A stretch of DNA of 33,926 nucleotides from PGYU01 sp964637845 (GTDB lineage Bacteria; Bacteroidota; Ignavibacteria; Kapaibacteriales; UBA2268): the NCBI GenBank assembly GCA_964637845.1, contig CAZWXI010000018.1, positions 1 to 33,926 on the forward strand, written 5' to 3'. Within the stretch, counting starts at the first letter, position 1. Each line of letters begins with the position of its first letter. Below the pieces are notes generated by a model, which saw only the letters and a list, made by a program, of their open reading frames with translations, had not been told where the DNA came from and searched no databases. This document shows, in pieces, positions 9,096 through 18,575 of this stretch. The position numbers and the translations under genes were made by a program.

Positions 9096-11913
9096 CAACA
9101 AATCCGTGCCTCTCGCTCCTTCCATCGACAAACCTGAACACTGCGTTATACACACCTTGCGGTAACCCGGACGTATCAACTGAACCCACTGAAATTATAC
9201 CCTCACCGAAGTAAACCCTATTGCCCAATATATCGAAAATAGTGACTGATTGAGGTATCTTCCTGCCTGAGATAAAACTCAAAACATCTCCGACGGGATT
9301 AGGAAATATTCTCATATTACCGCCACTGATTTCATCATTTACGCTCGTTGCCAAAGCAAGACAGTCCGCAAGCAAAGGAGCAAGATTCTCACGCATCCCG
9401 CCACCGATACAGAAATAGCAGGTTCGCTCTTGACCGGCAAGCAAAGTGCCGTCGAATTTCATACCTATAACCATGCTGATGTCGAAAATCGTATCCGTCT
9501 GAACTCCAAATCCACTATTTAAAGCAGATAATCTCGAAAATTCAGAAAAATTACGCGTTATACCATAATGCAATCCCGCCGCTTGTGCCGATAATCCGCT
9601 ACCGATACCAACAACACCCGCCGCTAAAGCGGGATACGGCTTGTCGGTTGTACTATAAGCAATTTGAGCCGCCGCAGAAAGCTCAGGCAAATGAGACGGA
9701 ACGCCCTCAGCAAACAACTGCGTCTGATTTTTCTCGGGATACATGCCGATGTCCCAATCAAGAAAATATCCAACCGACACGTCCAAAAGCGGAGATGCGC
9801 TGATGTTTTTGACCGTCACCGCAATACGAGCAAAATCACTTGTTGCAAACGGGAAAGTGACTTCCTGCCTAATTTCAAGCCCAATTTGCCGCACTCCCGC
9901 AAATGAGTCATCAATTATTGAAATATTACCGTCGGGTTCGATGAATCTTTTAATTGGTTTAAAGTCATAATGCCCTTGCGCCCCATAGGTATAAACCGCT
10001 CTGTTGCCCGCTTCGCTGACCATTAAAGTAGAATTGCGATATAACTGATTCCCATATCCTTTGATGGAAAAACCACTCCCGTGAGGGGTTGACTCTGTCG
10101 TCGAAAAGCCGAATTCTCCGATATCACTGACAGAAAATCTCAACTTCTCGTTCTCGAAAGTACTTATGGTCTTATACGGGATGAAAATAAATCTATGAAA
10201 ATCAGGTTCTTCTCCATCGGCATACACTTCGAGACGGAAAATTACTTCACCGACGAAGTTCTGAAAAATCATAAACGAAAATTCACCTGCGGTAAAATCC
10301 TCATTTCCGGAAATTTTGGAGAAAGTAACTACGCTATCAATCACAAAAACGGCATTTGCGGGGTCATGAGCTTCTTTAAGCACAATTCGCACATTTTCTG
10401 CTTCACCCAAAAAATTCTTCATCTTCACCGACAGCCGAACAATATCATCGGCAACAAATCTATCTGTAATCACACCGTTTTGATTCTTATAAATATATCG
10501 CACAGGGGCAATACCGTGAATATCTACCGGGCTACGTTCAACCATTTTCAGCATGTTCAAACGACCGGGAGCATGGAGATACTCGGCATGATTTGCAGGT
10601 AAAATCAAATCACTGCTACGCCTTACAAATTGCAGCGACTGCAATGCCGACATCCCCGGATATCGTGCACGAGCAAGAGCCAAAGCTCCTGCAACCATAG
10701 GGGCGGAGAAAGATGTACCTCCGCCCGAATTGCCATAACCGATGTTTTTCGTCGTGAATAGACTACCGGGAGCTAAAATATGCGCCTGTACTCCCAAAAC
10801 GGTGCCATCATCCAAACCATCATTTATAGTGGATTCGCCTACACCAAGTACCCCGTAATATGCGGCGGGATAGAATGTAGTATATCGCGTTCCGCCTCCA
10901 GAGCCTATATTCCCCGATGCCGCAACAATCGCCACATCTCTTGCTACTGCAAAATCAACTATTGTCTGGTCAATATCGGAAAAGAGCTTCGGCGAACCCC
11001 AACTCAAGTTAAGCACCTTGCAACCCCGTACTGCCGCATAAATTATCGAAGGATAAGCATGAATGAGCCGATTGTTCTCTATTATTTTTATAGGAATGAA
11101 CTTTGAGCTAAAACTTATCCCCGCAATTCCACGACTATTATCTGCCTGTGCCACAGAAATTCCGGCGACTTCTTGCCCATGAGAATTACTACCGTTAAAA
11201 GTATTGTCATGGTCAACCCCATCACGCTCCCAAGCAAAATTATATCCGAGATAATCATCTATATAGCCGTTACCATCGTTATCAATCCCGTCGCCCGGTA
11301 TTTCGCCCTCATTTATCGCTAATACGTCAATCAAGTCTTCATGGTCTTGGTTTACTCCGCTGTCACTAATTCCGATTACTACATCAGAACTGCCTTTTTC
11401 AAGTGCCCATGCGTCGAACGCATTTATGAGTTGCAATGTTGTAAGCTGATTGCCTATATGAGTGTCATTCGGGATATATGACAAAAGCTCCGGCAAATAG
11501 TATGGTTCGGCAATTTCTATATGGGGATTGACTCGCTTAAATTCCTCCGCAAAACTGAGCGGCGAAAAACTTCGGTCAAACTCAAGTACATACGTACGCA
11601 ATAACTTCTCTTCTGACATCACAAGTGCTGAATAATCAAAACGACTACTGGATAAAAACATCGCGCCTCGGCTAATACTCAAACTGTCGGGCAACAACTG
11701 CTTATAGCTGACAATCCCGAATCGGCTCCTGTCGAACTCCCTCTCCACCTCCGAACTCTGCAGTCCCACAATCGTTCTTACGATGAGCATATTATTCATG
11801 GCTTTCAGATTACCAATTTCAGCTATATCTTGCTCTAAGGGGTCTTGCTTTGCACTCGAAAATGTAAGCGAAATAAATAGTATCAAAAGACCAATAATCA
11901 ACCTGACAGTCAT
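9085..11913 (-). CDS. subtilisin-like serine protease (peptidase S8) with T9SS C-terminal sorting domain
   Basis: This is a secreted protease, probably exported by Sec and then the type IX system. Numbering here is from the upstream ATG at 11925. The S8 triad is complete: Asp188 in GISDSG, His249 in NSHG, and Ser405 in GTSFSAP, with oxyanion Asn339 in ASGN. A Ca-binding-like loop, GDGIDNDGNGYIDDY, lies near 211-225. A propeptide-like region (about 30-160) precedes the catalytic domain (about 165-455). Beta-rich domains follow, and a Por-type sorting domain occupies about 872-946, beginning MRIFPNPVGD and ending GFVVNR. I prefer ATG 11913 because a GGAG lies six bases before it and overlaps the upstream ATG. 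It begins MTVRLIIGLL, a good signal peptide. The 3' end overlaps the convergent propeller gene by 11 bases. Confidence 0.95.
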   Translation of the reverse strand: MTVRLIIGLLILFISLTFSSAKQDPLEQDIAEIGNLKAMNNMLIVRTIVGLQSSEVEREFDRSRFGIVSYKQLLPDSLSISRGAMFLSSSRFDYSALVMSEEKLLRTYVLEFDRSFSPLSFAEEFKRVNPHIEIAEPYYLPELLSYIPNDTHIGNQLTTLQLINAFDAWALEKGSSDVVIGISDSGVNQDHEDLIDVLAINEGEIPGDGIDNDGNGYIDDYLGYNFAWERDGVDHDNTFNGSNSHGQEVAGISVAQADNSRGIAGISFSSKFIPIKIIENNRLIHAYPSIIYAAVRGCKVLNLSWGSPKLFSDIDQTIVDFAVARDVAIVAASGNIGSGGGTRYTTFYPAAYYGVLGVGESTINDGLDDGTVLGVQAHILAPGSLFTTKNIGYGNSGGGTSFSAPMVAGALALARARYPGMSALQSLQFVRRSSDLILPANHAEYLHAPGRLNMLKMVERSPVDIHGIAPVRYIYKNQNGVITDRFVADDIVRLSVKMKNFLGEAENVRIVLKEAHDPANAVFVIDSVVTFSKISGNEDFTAGEFSFMIFQNFVGEVIFRLEVYADGEEPDFHRFIFIPYKTISTFENEKLRFSVSDIGEFGFSTTESTPHGSGFSIKGYGNQLYRNSTLMVSEAGNRAVYTYGAQGHYDFKPIKRFIEPDGNISIIDDSFAGVRQIGLEIRQEVTFPFATSDFARIAVTVKNISASPLLDVSVGYFLDWDIGMYPEKNQTQLFAEGVPSHLPELSAAAQIAYSTTDKPYPALAAGVVGIGSGLSAQAAGLHYGITRNFSEFSRLSALNSGFGVQTDTIFDISMVIGMKFDGTLLAGQERTCYFCIGGGMRENLAPLLADCLALATSVNDEISGGNMRIFPNPVGDVLSFISGRKIPQSVTIFDILGNRVYFGEGIISVGSVDTSGLPQGVYNAVFRFVDGRSERHGFVVNR

Positions 11914-11919
11914 TTTTAG

Positions 11920-11923
11920 CTCC
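11920..11923 (-). promoter_or_regulatory. Shine-Dalgarno deciding the S8 protease start
   Basis: GGAG on the minus strand sits six bases before the ATG at 11913 and overlaps the upstream in-frame ATG at 11925. Ribosome binding here favours the shorter protein, which lacks the first four residues. Confidence 0.6.
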
Positions 11924-11972
11924 ATTTTTTATAATTAATATAAAGACACGTAAAAAACAAAAAAGTCACAAA

Positions 11973-13982
11973 TTATTTGAGTGATTCAAGAACTATTTCC
12001 GATACATCTTTCACTTTCACATCTTCCGCATGTTTGGCTTTCACTCCGTCACTAATCATTGTCATACAAAAAGGACAGTTTACGGCAATAGTTTTGGCGC
12101 CCGTCGAAAGCAATTCCTCCGTACGCTCAATGTTTACACGTTTACCCTGATTTTCCTCCATAAACATCTGACCGCCGCCCGCACCACAACACAAAGCTCT
12201 GTCCTTGCTTCTCTCGACTTCTTTAATTCTTATTGCAGGCACGCTTAATAACGAATTCCTCGGCTCATCATAAACATTATTGTAGCGTCCCATATAGCAA
12301 GAATCATGATAAGTCAGCGATTCAACTGCGTCACCATTCTTTTTCAGCGATAATTTACCTTCCTTGATTAATTGCATAATGAATTGACTATGATGAATGA
12401 CTTCGTAATCTGCCCCAAAAATCGGATACTCATTCTTGAAAGTATTGAAACAGTGCGGGCAGGTAGCAACAATCTTCTTTACATTGTATCGGCTAAGTAT
12501 TTCGATATTTGCTTTGACCATCATATCGGCTAAGTACTCATTGCCACTGCGACGCGCGACGTCACCGTTGCATTGCTCTTCGGCACCCAAGATAGCGAAA
12601 TTTACACCCGCTTGTTGCATCAATTCAGCAAATGCAAGCGATACCTTTTTCGCTCTATCATCAAAACTCCCCGCACATCCGACCCAGAAGAGAATATCAA
12701 AGTCGGGATTTTCCACCACTGTCTTAATTCCCTTGCCATCTGCCCAATCGGCTCTCTCGGCTTGCGAAAATGCCCATGGCGAAGCGTTATTTTCCATATT
12801 CCCGAATGTCGTCTGCAACTCTGCGGGGAAATTCGCATCCATCATCACGAGCGAACGGCGCATCTCCAAAATTGCAGGGACATGCTCAATATTGACGGGA
12901 CATTCCTGCATACAAGCTCCACAAGTAGTACATTGCCACAGCGCCTCAATGCTTTGGTAATCACCAACAAATCTTTTATTAAGAACTTGCCGTTCCGCCT
13001 CGCTCAAATTTGTTTCATTTTGTGATTGTACCTGTTTTGCAATGATGGGCATTTTGTCCTTCGTGCGTTCGCGAATCTGTATAATTACCTCTCGCGGGTC
13101 GAGCACCTTACCCGTAATACTTGCCGGGCAAACGCTCGTACATCTACCACAATGAGTGCATGTATATCCGTCCAGTAGCGTTTTCCATTTAAAATCTTCG
13201 ACATCGACTACACCGAACTTCTCGTGATTTTCATTCTCGAAATCAATCTTGCCAAGTTTATTCGTGGGCCCGATGTTCGAGAAAAACACGTTAGGCACCG
13301 AAGTTAGTACATGCAAATGCTTCGAAAACGGCAAATAATTCATAAAAGCCAGTACCAATACTATATGTAGCCAGAATACAATTTCATGCAAAATAAACGG
13401 TGAAGCACCAAACAACGGAGCTATAAGCTCTGATACAGGTCTATAAGCCCAAGTTGCATCATTGCCCATTGTAATCAAAGTTGCATTTTCTATAAGCAAA
13501 AATGTCACGATACAAAAAATCGCAATCAAAATCATTGCGGCTTCGACCTTTTCTGATTCCACTTGTAATCGTTGGACTTTTGCCACATATCGCCTTTGGA
13601 GCGCCCAAACTACTGCTGTAATGATAGCTACGCAGAATAAATCCGTCAAAATGGTAATCAAAGTGTAAACAGGACCAAGCCAATTAAAAACTTGATTTAT
13701 GCCAAAACCTGTGAATATCGAATTAAGCACTGAAAAAAGCAATATCAGAAAGCCCCAAAAAATCCCCGCATGAATGGGACCCGCCTTTTTATCACGTAAA
13801 ATCTTCGTCTGCCCAAATGCCACAAGCAGGGTCTGCTTTATACGTTCAGATATGTTATCAAAGCGATTGTCGGGTTGGGCGAGCTTGAGATAGTTGATTA
13901 AAGTAAGTATGTTTTTTATAAAGTAGGCAAATGCTGCTATAAGCAACACAACAAACACTATGTTTTTCAGTCCGAAGTCCAT
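11973..13982 (-). CDS. membrane-bound HdrD-like (Fe-S) oxidoreductase, NarI-type N-terminus plus two CCG domains
   Basis: This is a predicted quinone-linked electron-transfer protein. The N-terminal 230 residues form about five or six membrane helices. They carry conserved His residues, including His71 (PIHAGIFWGF), His199 and His206, as in the heme b subunit NarI. Two ferredoxin-type 4Fe-4S motifs follow: C275/C278/C281/C285 and C351/C354/C357/C361, each ending CP. The C-terminal half contains two CCG domains (around C436-C511 and C562-C639, with CCGAGGGQMF at 598-607) as in HdrB/HdrD and GlpC. This architecture matches proteins proposed as ETF:menaquinone oxidoreductases (EtfD/EMO). No etfAB genes are in the window, so the partner is unknown. 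It lies 151 bases downstream of dnaA but behind a hairpin terminator, so it probably has its own promoter. Confidence 0.9.
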   Translation of the reverse strand: MDFGLKNIVFVVLLIAAFAYFIKNILTLINYLKLAQPDNRFDNISERIKQTLLVAFGQTKILRDKKAGPIHAGIFWGFLILLFSVLNSIFTGFGINQVFNWLGPVYTLITILTDLFCVAIITAVVWALQRRYVAKVQRLQVESEKVEAAMILIAIFCIVTFLLIENATLITMGNDATWAYRPVSELIAPLFGASPFILHEIVFWLHIVLVLAFMNYLPFSKHLHVLTSVPNVFFSNIGPTNKLGKIDFENENHEKFGVVDVEDFKWKTLLDGYTCTHCGRCTSVCPASITGKVLDPREVIIQIRERTKDKMPIIAKQVQSQNETNLSEAERQVLNKRFVGDYQSIEALWQCTTCGACMQECPVNIEHVPAILEMRRSLVMMDANFPAELQTTFGNMENNASPWAFSQAERADWADGKGIKTVVENPDFDILFWVGCAGSFDDRAKKVSLAFAELMQQAGVNFAILGAEEQCNGDVARRSGNEYLADMMVKANIEILSRYNVKKIVATCPHCFNTFKNEYPIFGADYEVIHHSQFIMQLIKEGKLSLKKNGDAVESLTYHDSCYMGRYNNVYDEPRNSLLSVPAIRIKEVERSKDRALCCGAGGGQMFMEENQGKRVNIERTEELLSTGAKTIAVNCPFCMTMISDGVKAKHAEDVKVKDVSEIVLESLK

Positions 13983-14071
13983 ATAACAATTCCGTTTTTG
14001 TCAAGAAAAATTCAAAATTTGTCAAAAATAATTAAGCAAATTAAGCAATGACAAACGAATAGACAAAAGCA

Positions 14072-14121
14072 AATCCCGAATTAACAAATTATAAGTGAAA
14101 ATTCATTTGTAATTCGGGATT
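14072..14121 (-). terminator. hairpin terminator downstream of dnaA
   Basis: An inverted repeat pairs AATCCCGAATTAACAAAT (14072-14089) with ATTTGTAATTCGGGATT (14105-14121). It is complementary throughout except for one bulged base, with a 15-base loop. It begins 12 bases beyond the dnaA stop. On the minus strand it is followed by T-rich sequence (TTTGCTTTTGTC) rather than a pure T-run, so termination may be partial. Confidence 0.7.
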
Positions 14122-14133
14122 CAAACGGGGTTT

Positions 14134-15621
14134 TTATTCGGTTTTAAGCTGCTTATATAGTAGTTCGTAGGAATTTTTTACCCTTTTATCGGTCACAAGA
14201 TAATTCTCAATAGCAGTGCATGAGTGCAGTACAGTCGAATGGTCGCGACCGCCGAAGTTGGCTCCGATGATTTTCAAAGAATTCGCAGTCAGCTTTTTCG
14301 CTAGAAACATACACATCTGCCGAGCAAGAGCAATTTCATGCTTTCGTGACTTTGATTCAATTGTCTTGATGTCAATTTGGTAGTATTCCGAAACGACATT
14401 TTTAATATCTTTTATCGTGACTTCGCCTTTTTGTTTTTTCGAAGCACCATGCACAACTTCTTTTACCAAATCGAGCGTCATAGGCTTTCTGTCCAAAGTC
14501 ACTTTTGCAATCAAGCCGATTAAAACACCTTCAAGCTCTCTGACGCTCGATTTGACGTTTCGGGCAATATACTCTATGATATCAGAGGTGAGCGTAATAC
14601 CCTCATCCGAGCTTTTTCGGGAAAGAATAGCCATTCTCATCTCAAAATCCGGAGATTTAACATCCGCACTTAGACCCCATTGTACCCGAGAGATTAGTCT
14701 GTCATCAACGTCGGTCAATTCTTTCGGGGCTTTGTCGCTTGTGAGAATAATTTGTTTACCCGATTGATACAGCACGTTGAAAGTATGGAAAAAATTATTC
14801 TGAGTAGCTTCTTTACCTCCGAAAAATTGAATGTCATCAACCATCAGCACATCAATTGAACGATAGAAATTGATAAACTCACTTACTTTGTTATCGCGAA
14901 TTGAATTCACAAAATCATTCGTGAACATGTCACTCGTAGTATAGAATACCTTCAATCGCGGATTACTCTCTGTAATTTGATTGCCAATAGCCTGGATGAG
15001 ATGAGTTTTGCCCAAGCCCGGACCACCATAAATCACAAGAGGGTTGAATTTTGTTTTACCAGGATTATTGCTTACGGCAATTGCCGCTGAACATGCCAAT
15101 TGATTACTTTCCCCCGCGATAAGGTTCTCGAAAGTATATCTCGGATTTAGATTTGTTATGAAATTATTATTGCTGAGTTGGACGGCTTCAAAAGGGATAT
15201 GATTCTGGGATTCGGGTTGTTTTTTCTTAAGACCGGGTAATTTGACGCTTGACCTGGCAGCATCATTCGTATGATTGAAAATAATCTTGTAATTCAGCTT
15301 TGCCTCTTCGCCTATAATTTTCTTTACCGTAGCACGCATCAACTCAAAGTAATGCTCTTCAATCCACTCATAATAAAATTGGCTCGGCACCGATACAGTC
15401 AATTCGGAATCTTTCAATTCCAATGGCTCGATTGGCACAAACCAAGTCTTGTAAACTTGATTTGTTACGTTGTCTTTGATGAAGTCGAGGCATCTGTTCC
15501 AGATTATCTTGGGTCTTGATTTATGCTCATGACCGGATTTATGCACTTGTGCTTCTCCGATAAGCTCTTCAGTGCTTGAACCCTCGGTTTCTTCACAATA
15601 CTCTGTAGTTCTGTTTGTCAC
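14134..15621 (-). CDS. dnaA: chromosomal replication initiator protein DnaA
   Basis: DnaA is the AAA+ ATPase that opens the replication origin. Numbering is from the ATG at 15651. Domain I starts near residue 49 (IIWNRCLDFIKDNV) and contains the typical KTWFVPIEPLEL. A linker spans about 125-165. Domain III has Walker A GGPGLGKT (209-216) and Walker B VLMVDDIQFF (268-277). Domain IV ends with the DNA-binding signature FGGRDHSTVLHSC. I place the start at GTG 15621 because AAGGGAG lies five bases upstream of it; this gives 495 residues. Either start leaves a longer N-terminal tail than most DnaA proteins. Unusually compared with many bacteria, dnaN is not adjacent. The neighbours are an Fe-S oxidoreductase and a divergent secreted protein. 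Confidence 0.98.
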   Translation of the reverse strand: MTNRTTEYCEETEGSSTEELIGEAQVHKSGHEHKSRPKIIWNRCLDFIKDNVTNQVYKTWFVPIEPLELKDSELTVSVPSQFYYEWIEEHYFELMRATVKKIIGEEAKLNYKIIFNHTNDAARSSVKLPGLKKKQPESQNHIPFEAVQLSNNNFITNLNPRYTFENLIAGESNQLACSAAIAVSNNPGKTKFNPLVIYGGPGLGKTHLIQAIGNQITESNPRLKVFYTTSDMFTNDFVNSIRDNKVSEFINFYRSIDVLMVDDIQFFGGKEATQNNFFHTFNVLYQSGKQIILTSDKAPKELTDVDDRLISRVQWGLSADVKSPDFEMRMAILSRKSSDEGITLTSDIIEYIARNVKSSVRELEGVLIGLIAKVTLDRKPMTLDLVKEVVHGASKKQKGEVTIKDIKNVVSEYYQIDIKTIESKSRKHEIALARQMCMFLAKKLTANSLKIIGANFGGRDHSTVLHSCTAIENYLVTDKRVKNSYELLYKQLKTE

Positions 15622-15626
15622 TATTA

Positions 15627-15633
15627 CTCCCTT
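15627..15633 (-). promoter_or_regulatory. Shine-Dalgarno of dnaA, deciding a GTG start
   Basis: AAGGGAG on the minus strand lies five bases before an in-frame GTG at 15621. The ATG at 15651 lies upstream of this site and has no visible ribosome binding site, so the GTG is preferred. Confidence 0.65.
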
Positions 15634-15651
15634 TTTATATTGAACACACAA

Positions 15652-16165
15652 AACAATTTCGCTTTGATGTACGTTGTTGAATAAAACTTTTGAGGAAAAA
15701 AAAACACCTAACGAGAACGCAATCTTAGGTATTTATTCCCGCGGCAAATTCAAATTATACAAATTGCAAATTCACCACACTGTAAAAATGTAAACTTTCG
15801 CAATAAATAGCAAGAAATTTATTTTCAAATTGTAAAATTTTTTATTTGGAAATTTTAAGTAATAATTTTATCAAGGTTTTAGAAAATTAACATTCCGTTC
15901 ATGATTTTTTCATTTTTGACAACGTAGTATTCATCAGCATTTTGAGATTTATATGTTAAGATTTGATTAAGAGAGTTTGAATTATCTGTGTAATATATTG
16001 ATAATCATATCGCTTACATGGACTGCTTATTCAGTCAAGCTATTTAGAATATTAACAAAGACTAAATAATTAACGACCGATAATATTTCCTGAAAATATG
16101 CAGGTTTTCAAGCATTAAACAAATGTGTAACTTTTTCGTTTATTATAACATCTATAAGCTAAACA
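15652..16165. other. AT-rich gap between divergent dnaA and T9SS gene; weak oriC candidate
   Basis: This stretch of 514 bases holds no ORF of meaningful length and no recognisable RNA gene. It is strongly AT-rich, most so at about 15810-15895. It must contain the dnaA promoter and that of the gene at 16166. Small hairpins are visible, for example GACTG/CAGTC at 16021-16036 and CCTG/CAGG near 16090. AT-rich DNA beside dnaA is a common origin location, but I found no TTATCCACA-type DnaA box on either strand and no cluster of close variants. The origin label is therefore only a possibility. Confidence 0.3.
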
Positions 16166-18556
16166 ATGAACGCAAAATTTATGAAGATTTATACTTCGGC
16201 GGCAATATTTATTATTCTCTTCATCTTTGCATTTTCTTCGACTGATGCAGCATGGAGACAGAATACGAATATGCCTCCGGATTACCTCAATCGTACATAT
16301 CTTGACGTATATTTCTTGACGTCGAACCCCCAGTACGGATGGATTTGCGGTTTCGAAGGACGCGTTCTCCGAACTACAAACGGCGGGCAATCGTGGCAAG
16401 CTCTTAGAATAGTCCCGCAGAGCGACGATAACATCCAGCTAGAAAGCATTCACTTCGTAAACGAAAAAATCGGCTTTACGTCAGGCCCTTCGACCTCCGC
16501 TTTCGGGGAAGTATCATACCTGTTCAAATCCACCGACGGAGGTGCTACTTGGTTTAACATCACTCCCCGCGGCGCCACAACTATTTGGGGCAACTATTTT
16601 ATAAACGAAAATCTCGGATTTGCACAAGGAGGCGGCTGCGACACACCGCAAATGTTCTGGAAAACCACAGATGGCGGCGCCACATGGACTTTTTCGAGAT
16701 ATTTCGAACTCGAGTCAAAAATTTCAGATGTTATCGTTTATCCAGACGGGACCGGATTTGCCGCAGGTAGCGGAGCATTGTGGTTCACAACCGATTTAGG
16801 CAATTCTTGGGCTATACGCTCCCGCACGGGAAATTATGATTGGCACGAAGAGATAACTCACGCCGGACTGACACATTTTTTACCTTATTCCGGCGGTTGT
16901 AACGGCAATAACAACGAACCATACGGTGGTGTAGCATATACTAATGACGGAGGCAACACTTGGAAACGCTTTTCTACCGGTGCCCCCATGTACGGTACTT
17001 TTCTCCATGACGAAAAACGCGGTTGGGGCGCCGGTTTCGCGCGAGCAATAGTCTATACAAGTGACGGAGGCAATACTTGGGTATGGGATAATTGCGGCAT
17101 CCCCCCAGGAACCAATCTCGACGATATTTGGTTCATTGACGACACTACGGGTTGGGTCGTCGGAGATGGTGTTTATGAATATTTTATTCCCGTCTTCCCG
17201 GCACCCGAAATCACTGCCCTCACTGACACAACAATCTGTGTTGGCGATACAGCCAAACTATCATTAGTAGGCGATTATGACTTTTTCCAATGGTCCAACG
17301 GAGCTACCACACGTACAATTAGCGTCACACAGCCGGGGACATATTATGTCACGGTCTATATCGACTCCATTTGTTATCGCGGACTCTCAAATTCAATTAC
17401 AGTAAGCTATCATCCTCGCAAAGAAATAGCTCTTGCGATGGCACCGGGTCAAATCCCCTGCGAGGGGACAACGGTCGAAATCACGACATCAAATCAATTT
17501 ATAAATTACAAATGGAGCGACGGCAGCACGGGTAATTCACTCTTTGTATCTCGAACAGGCACCTACCAAGTCGAGGTTACTGACCAAAACGGCTGTACTT
17601 ACACCGATTCAATACAAGTGAACTTCTTTCCTACACCCGTACCCGACGCATTTTTGAGCCGTACGAGAAACGTCTGTATCGGAGATACAGTTACCTTGTT
17701 CGCAACCCCGGGATTTAATGAATATTTTTGGTTTAAAGAACCAGAAGCTACTCATTTCTCCACCGAAAGAAGCATAATCGTCAACGAAAGCGGCATTTAT
17801 TATGTTGTAGTAGTCAATGAATTCGGATGCAAGGCAGCATCGCACGCAATCGAAGTAATTTTCCGCAATGAAACTGATAAACTCGACTTCTCATTCCGAC
17901 TTAATGAAGAATTTCAAATTGAAAATACACCCTTTGGCAGATTAAAATGCGGTTTATTGGAAATCCGCAATATCACGCAGGAAAGCTTTATCCTCGAAGA
18001 TTTGTATATGTTCCAGAATATTGCCTTCACCACCCCTCTGTCGCAATTTCCGATAACTATCGCACCAAACGCAACAATTCAACTCAAAGTATGCTTCTCA
18101 CCCATAGCCTTAGGACCAGCACGCGATACACTGCTTATAGCTGATAACTGCACCGACAGGCTAATCAAACTCCTTGCAAACGGAACATTAGACTCTGCCA
18201 AAGGCGACAGCCGTTGTGATGTACGCTTATTCTTCACACCCAAAGAAATCTCCGGCAGATACCTTTATATAAGCGAATCCTATCCCAACCCTGCATCAAA
18301 TTCCATTTCGATTGATTACCAATATGAAGACGTATCGGACTTTGCCCCGGGCATCACCGCTCAATTAACAGATATGCACGGCAAAATTCTGCTCAACGGC
18401 ACCATCGAAAATATTGCCGATGTCAGCGACGAACATGGCATACTGCGCATGGGAAAAATAAAATTCGACACTTCACAACTCAATACAGGACTTTATTTCA
18501 TTAAAATCTCCGCAATCGGAGAAGTACGAACCAGCAAAATGCTCATAAGCAAATAA
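16166..18556 (+). CDS. secreted Ycf48-like propeller protein with Ig-like repeats and T9SS sorting domain
   Basis: This large exported protein has a clear modular layout. A signal peptide covers about 1-29, ending near STDAA. A Ycf48/BNR-type beta-propeller (about 45-345) carries repeated blade motifs: TTNGGQSWQ, STDGGATWF, TTDGGATWT, TNDGGNTWK and TSDGGNTWV. Three tandem PKD/Ig-like domains follow (about 348-415, 425-490, 495-565). Each shows an early Cys, a W in YxWS or a similar context, and a terminal GxYxVxV strand. A HYDIN/ASH-like domain (about 580-690) carries ILEDLY and FSPIALGPARDTLLI. The Por sorting domain (about 705-796) begins ESYPNPASNSISIDY and ends TSKMLISK. It is probably a cell-surface or secreted protein; ligand or partner is unknown. 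ATG 16166 is preferred, with ATG 16181 as an alternative. It is divergent from dnaA. Confidence 0.92.
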   Translation: MNAKFMKIYTSAAIFIILFIFAFSSTDAAWRQNTNMPPDYLNRTYLDVYFLTSNPQYGWICGFEGRVLRTTNGGQSWQALRIVPQSDDNIQLESIHFVNEKIGFTSGPSTSAFGEVSYLFKSTDGGATWFNITPRGATTIWGNYFINENLGFAQGGGCDTPQMFWKTTDGGATWTFSRYFELESKISDVIVYPDGTGFAAGSGALWFTTDLGNSWAIRSRTGNYDWHEEITHAGLTHFLPYSGGCNGNNNEPYGGVAYTNDGGNTWKRFSTGAPMYGTFLHDEKRGWGAGFARAIVYTSDGGNTWVWDNCGIPPGTNLDDIWFIDDTTGWVVGDGVYEYFIPVFPAPEITALTDTTICVGDTAKLSLVGDYDFFQWSNGATTRTISVTQPGTYYVTVYIDSICYRGLSNSITVSYHPRKEIALAMAPGQIPCEGTTVEITTSNQFINYKWSDGSTGNSLFVSRTGTYQVEVTDQNGCTYTDSIQVNFFPTPVPDAFLSRTRNVCIGDTVTLFATPGFNEYFWFKEPEATHFSTERSIIVNESGIYYVVVVNEFGCKAASHAIEVIFRNETDKLDFSFRLNEEFQIENTPFGRLKCGLLEIRNITQESFILEDLYMFQNIAFTTPLSQFPITIAPNATIQLKVCFSPIALGPARDTLLIADNCTDRLIKLLANGTLDSAKGDSRCDVRLFFTPKEISGRYLYISESYPNPASNSISIDYQYEDVSDFAPGITAQLTDMHGKILLNGTIENIADVSDEHGILRMGKIKFDTSQLNTGLYFIKISAIGEVRTSKMLISK

Positions 18557-18575
18557 TGCTTATTTTTGCTTTGAT

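Noticed and set aside
12436..12960. Plus-strand 174-aa ORF
   Set aside because: It lies entirely antisense to the Fe-S oxidoreductase and has no family features.
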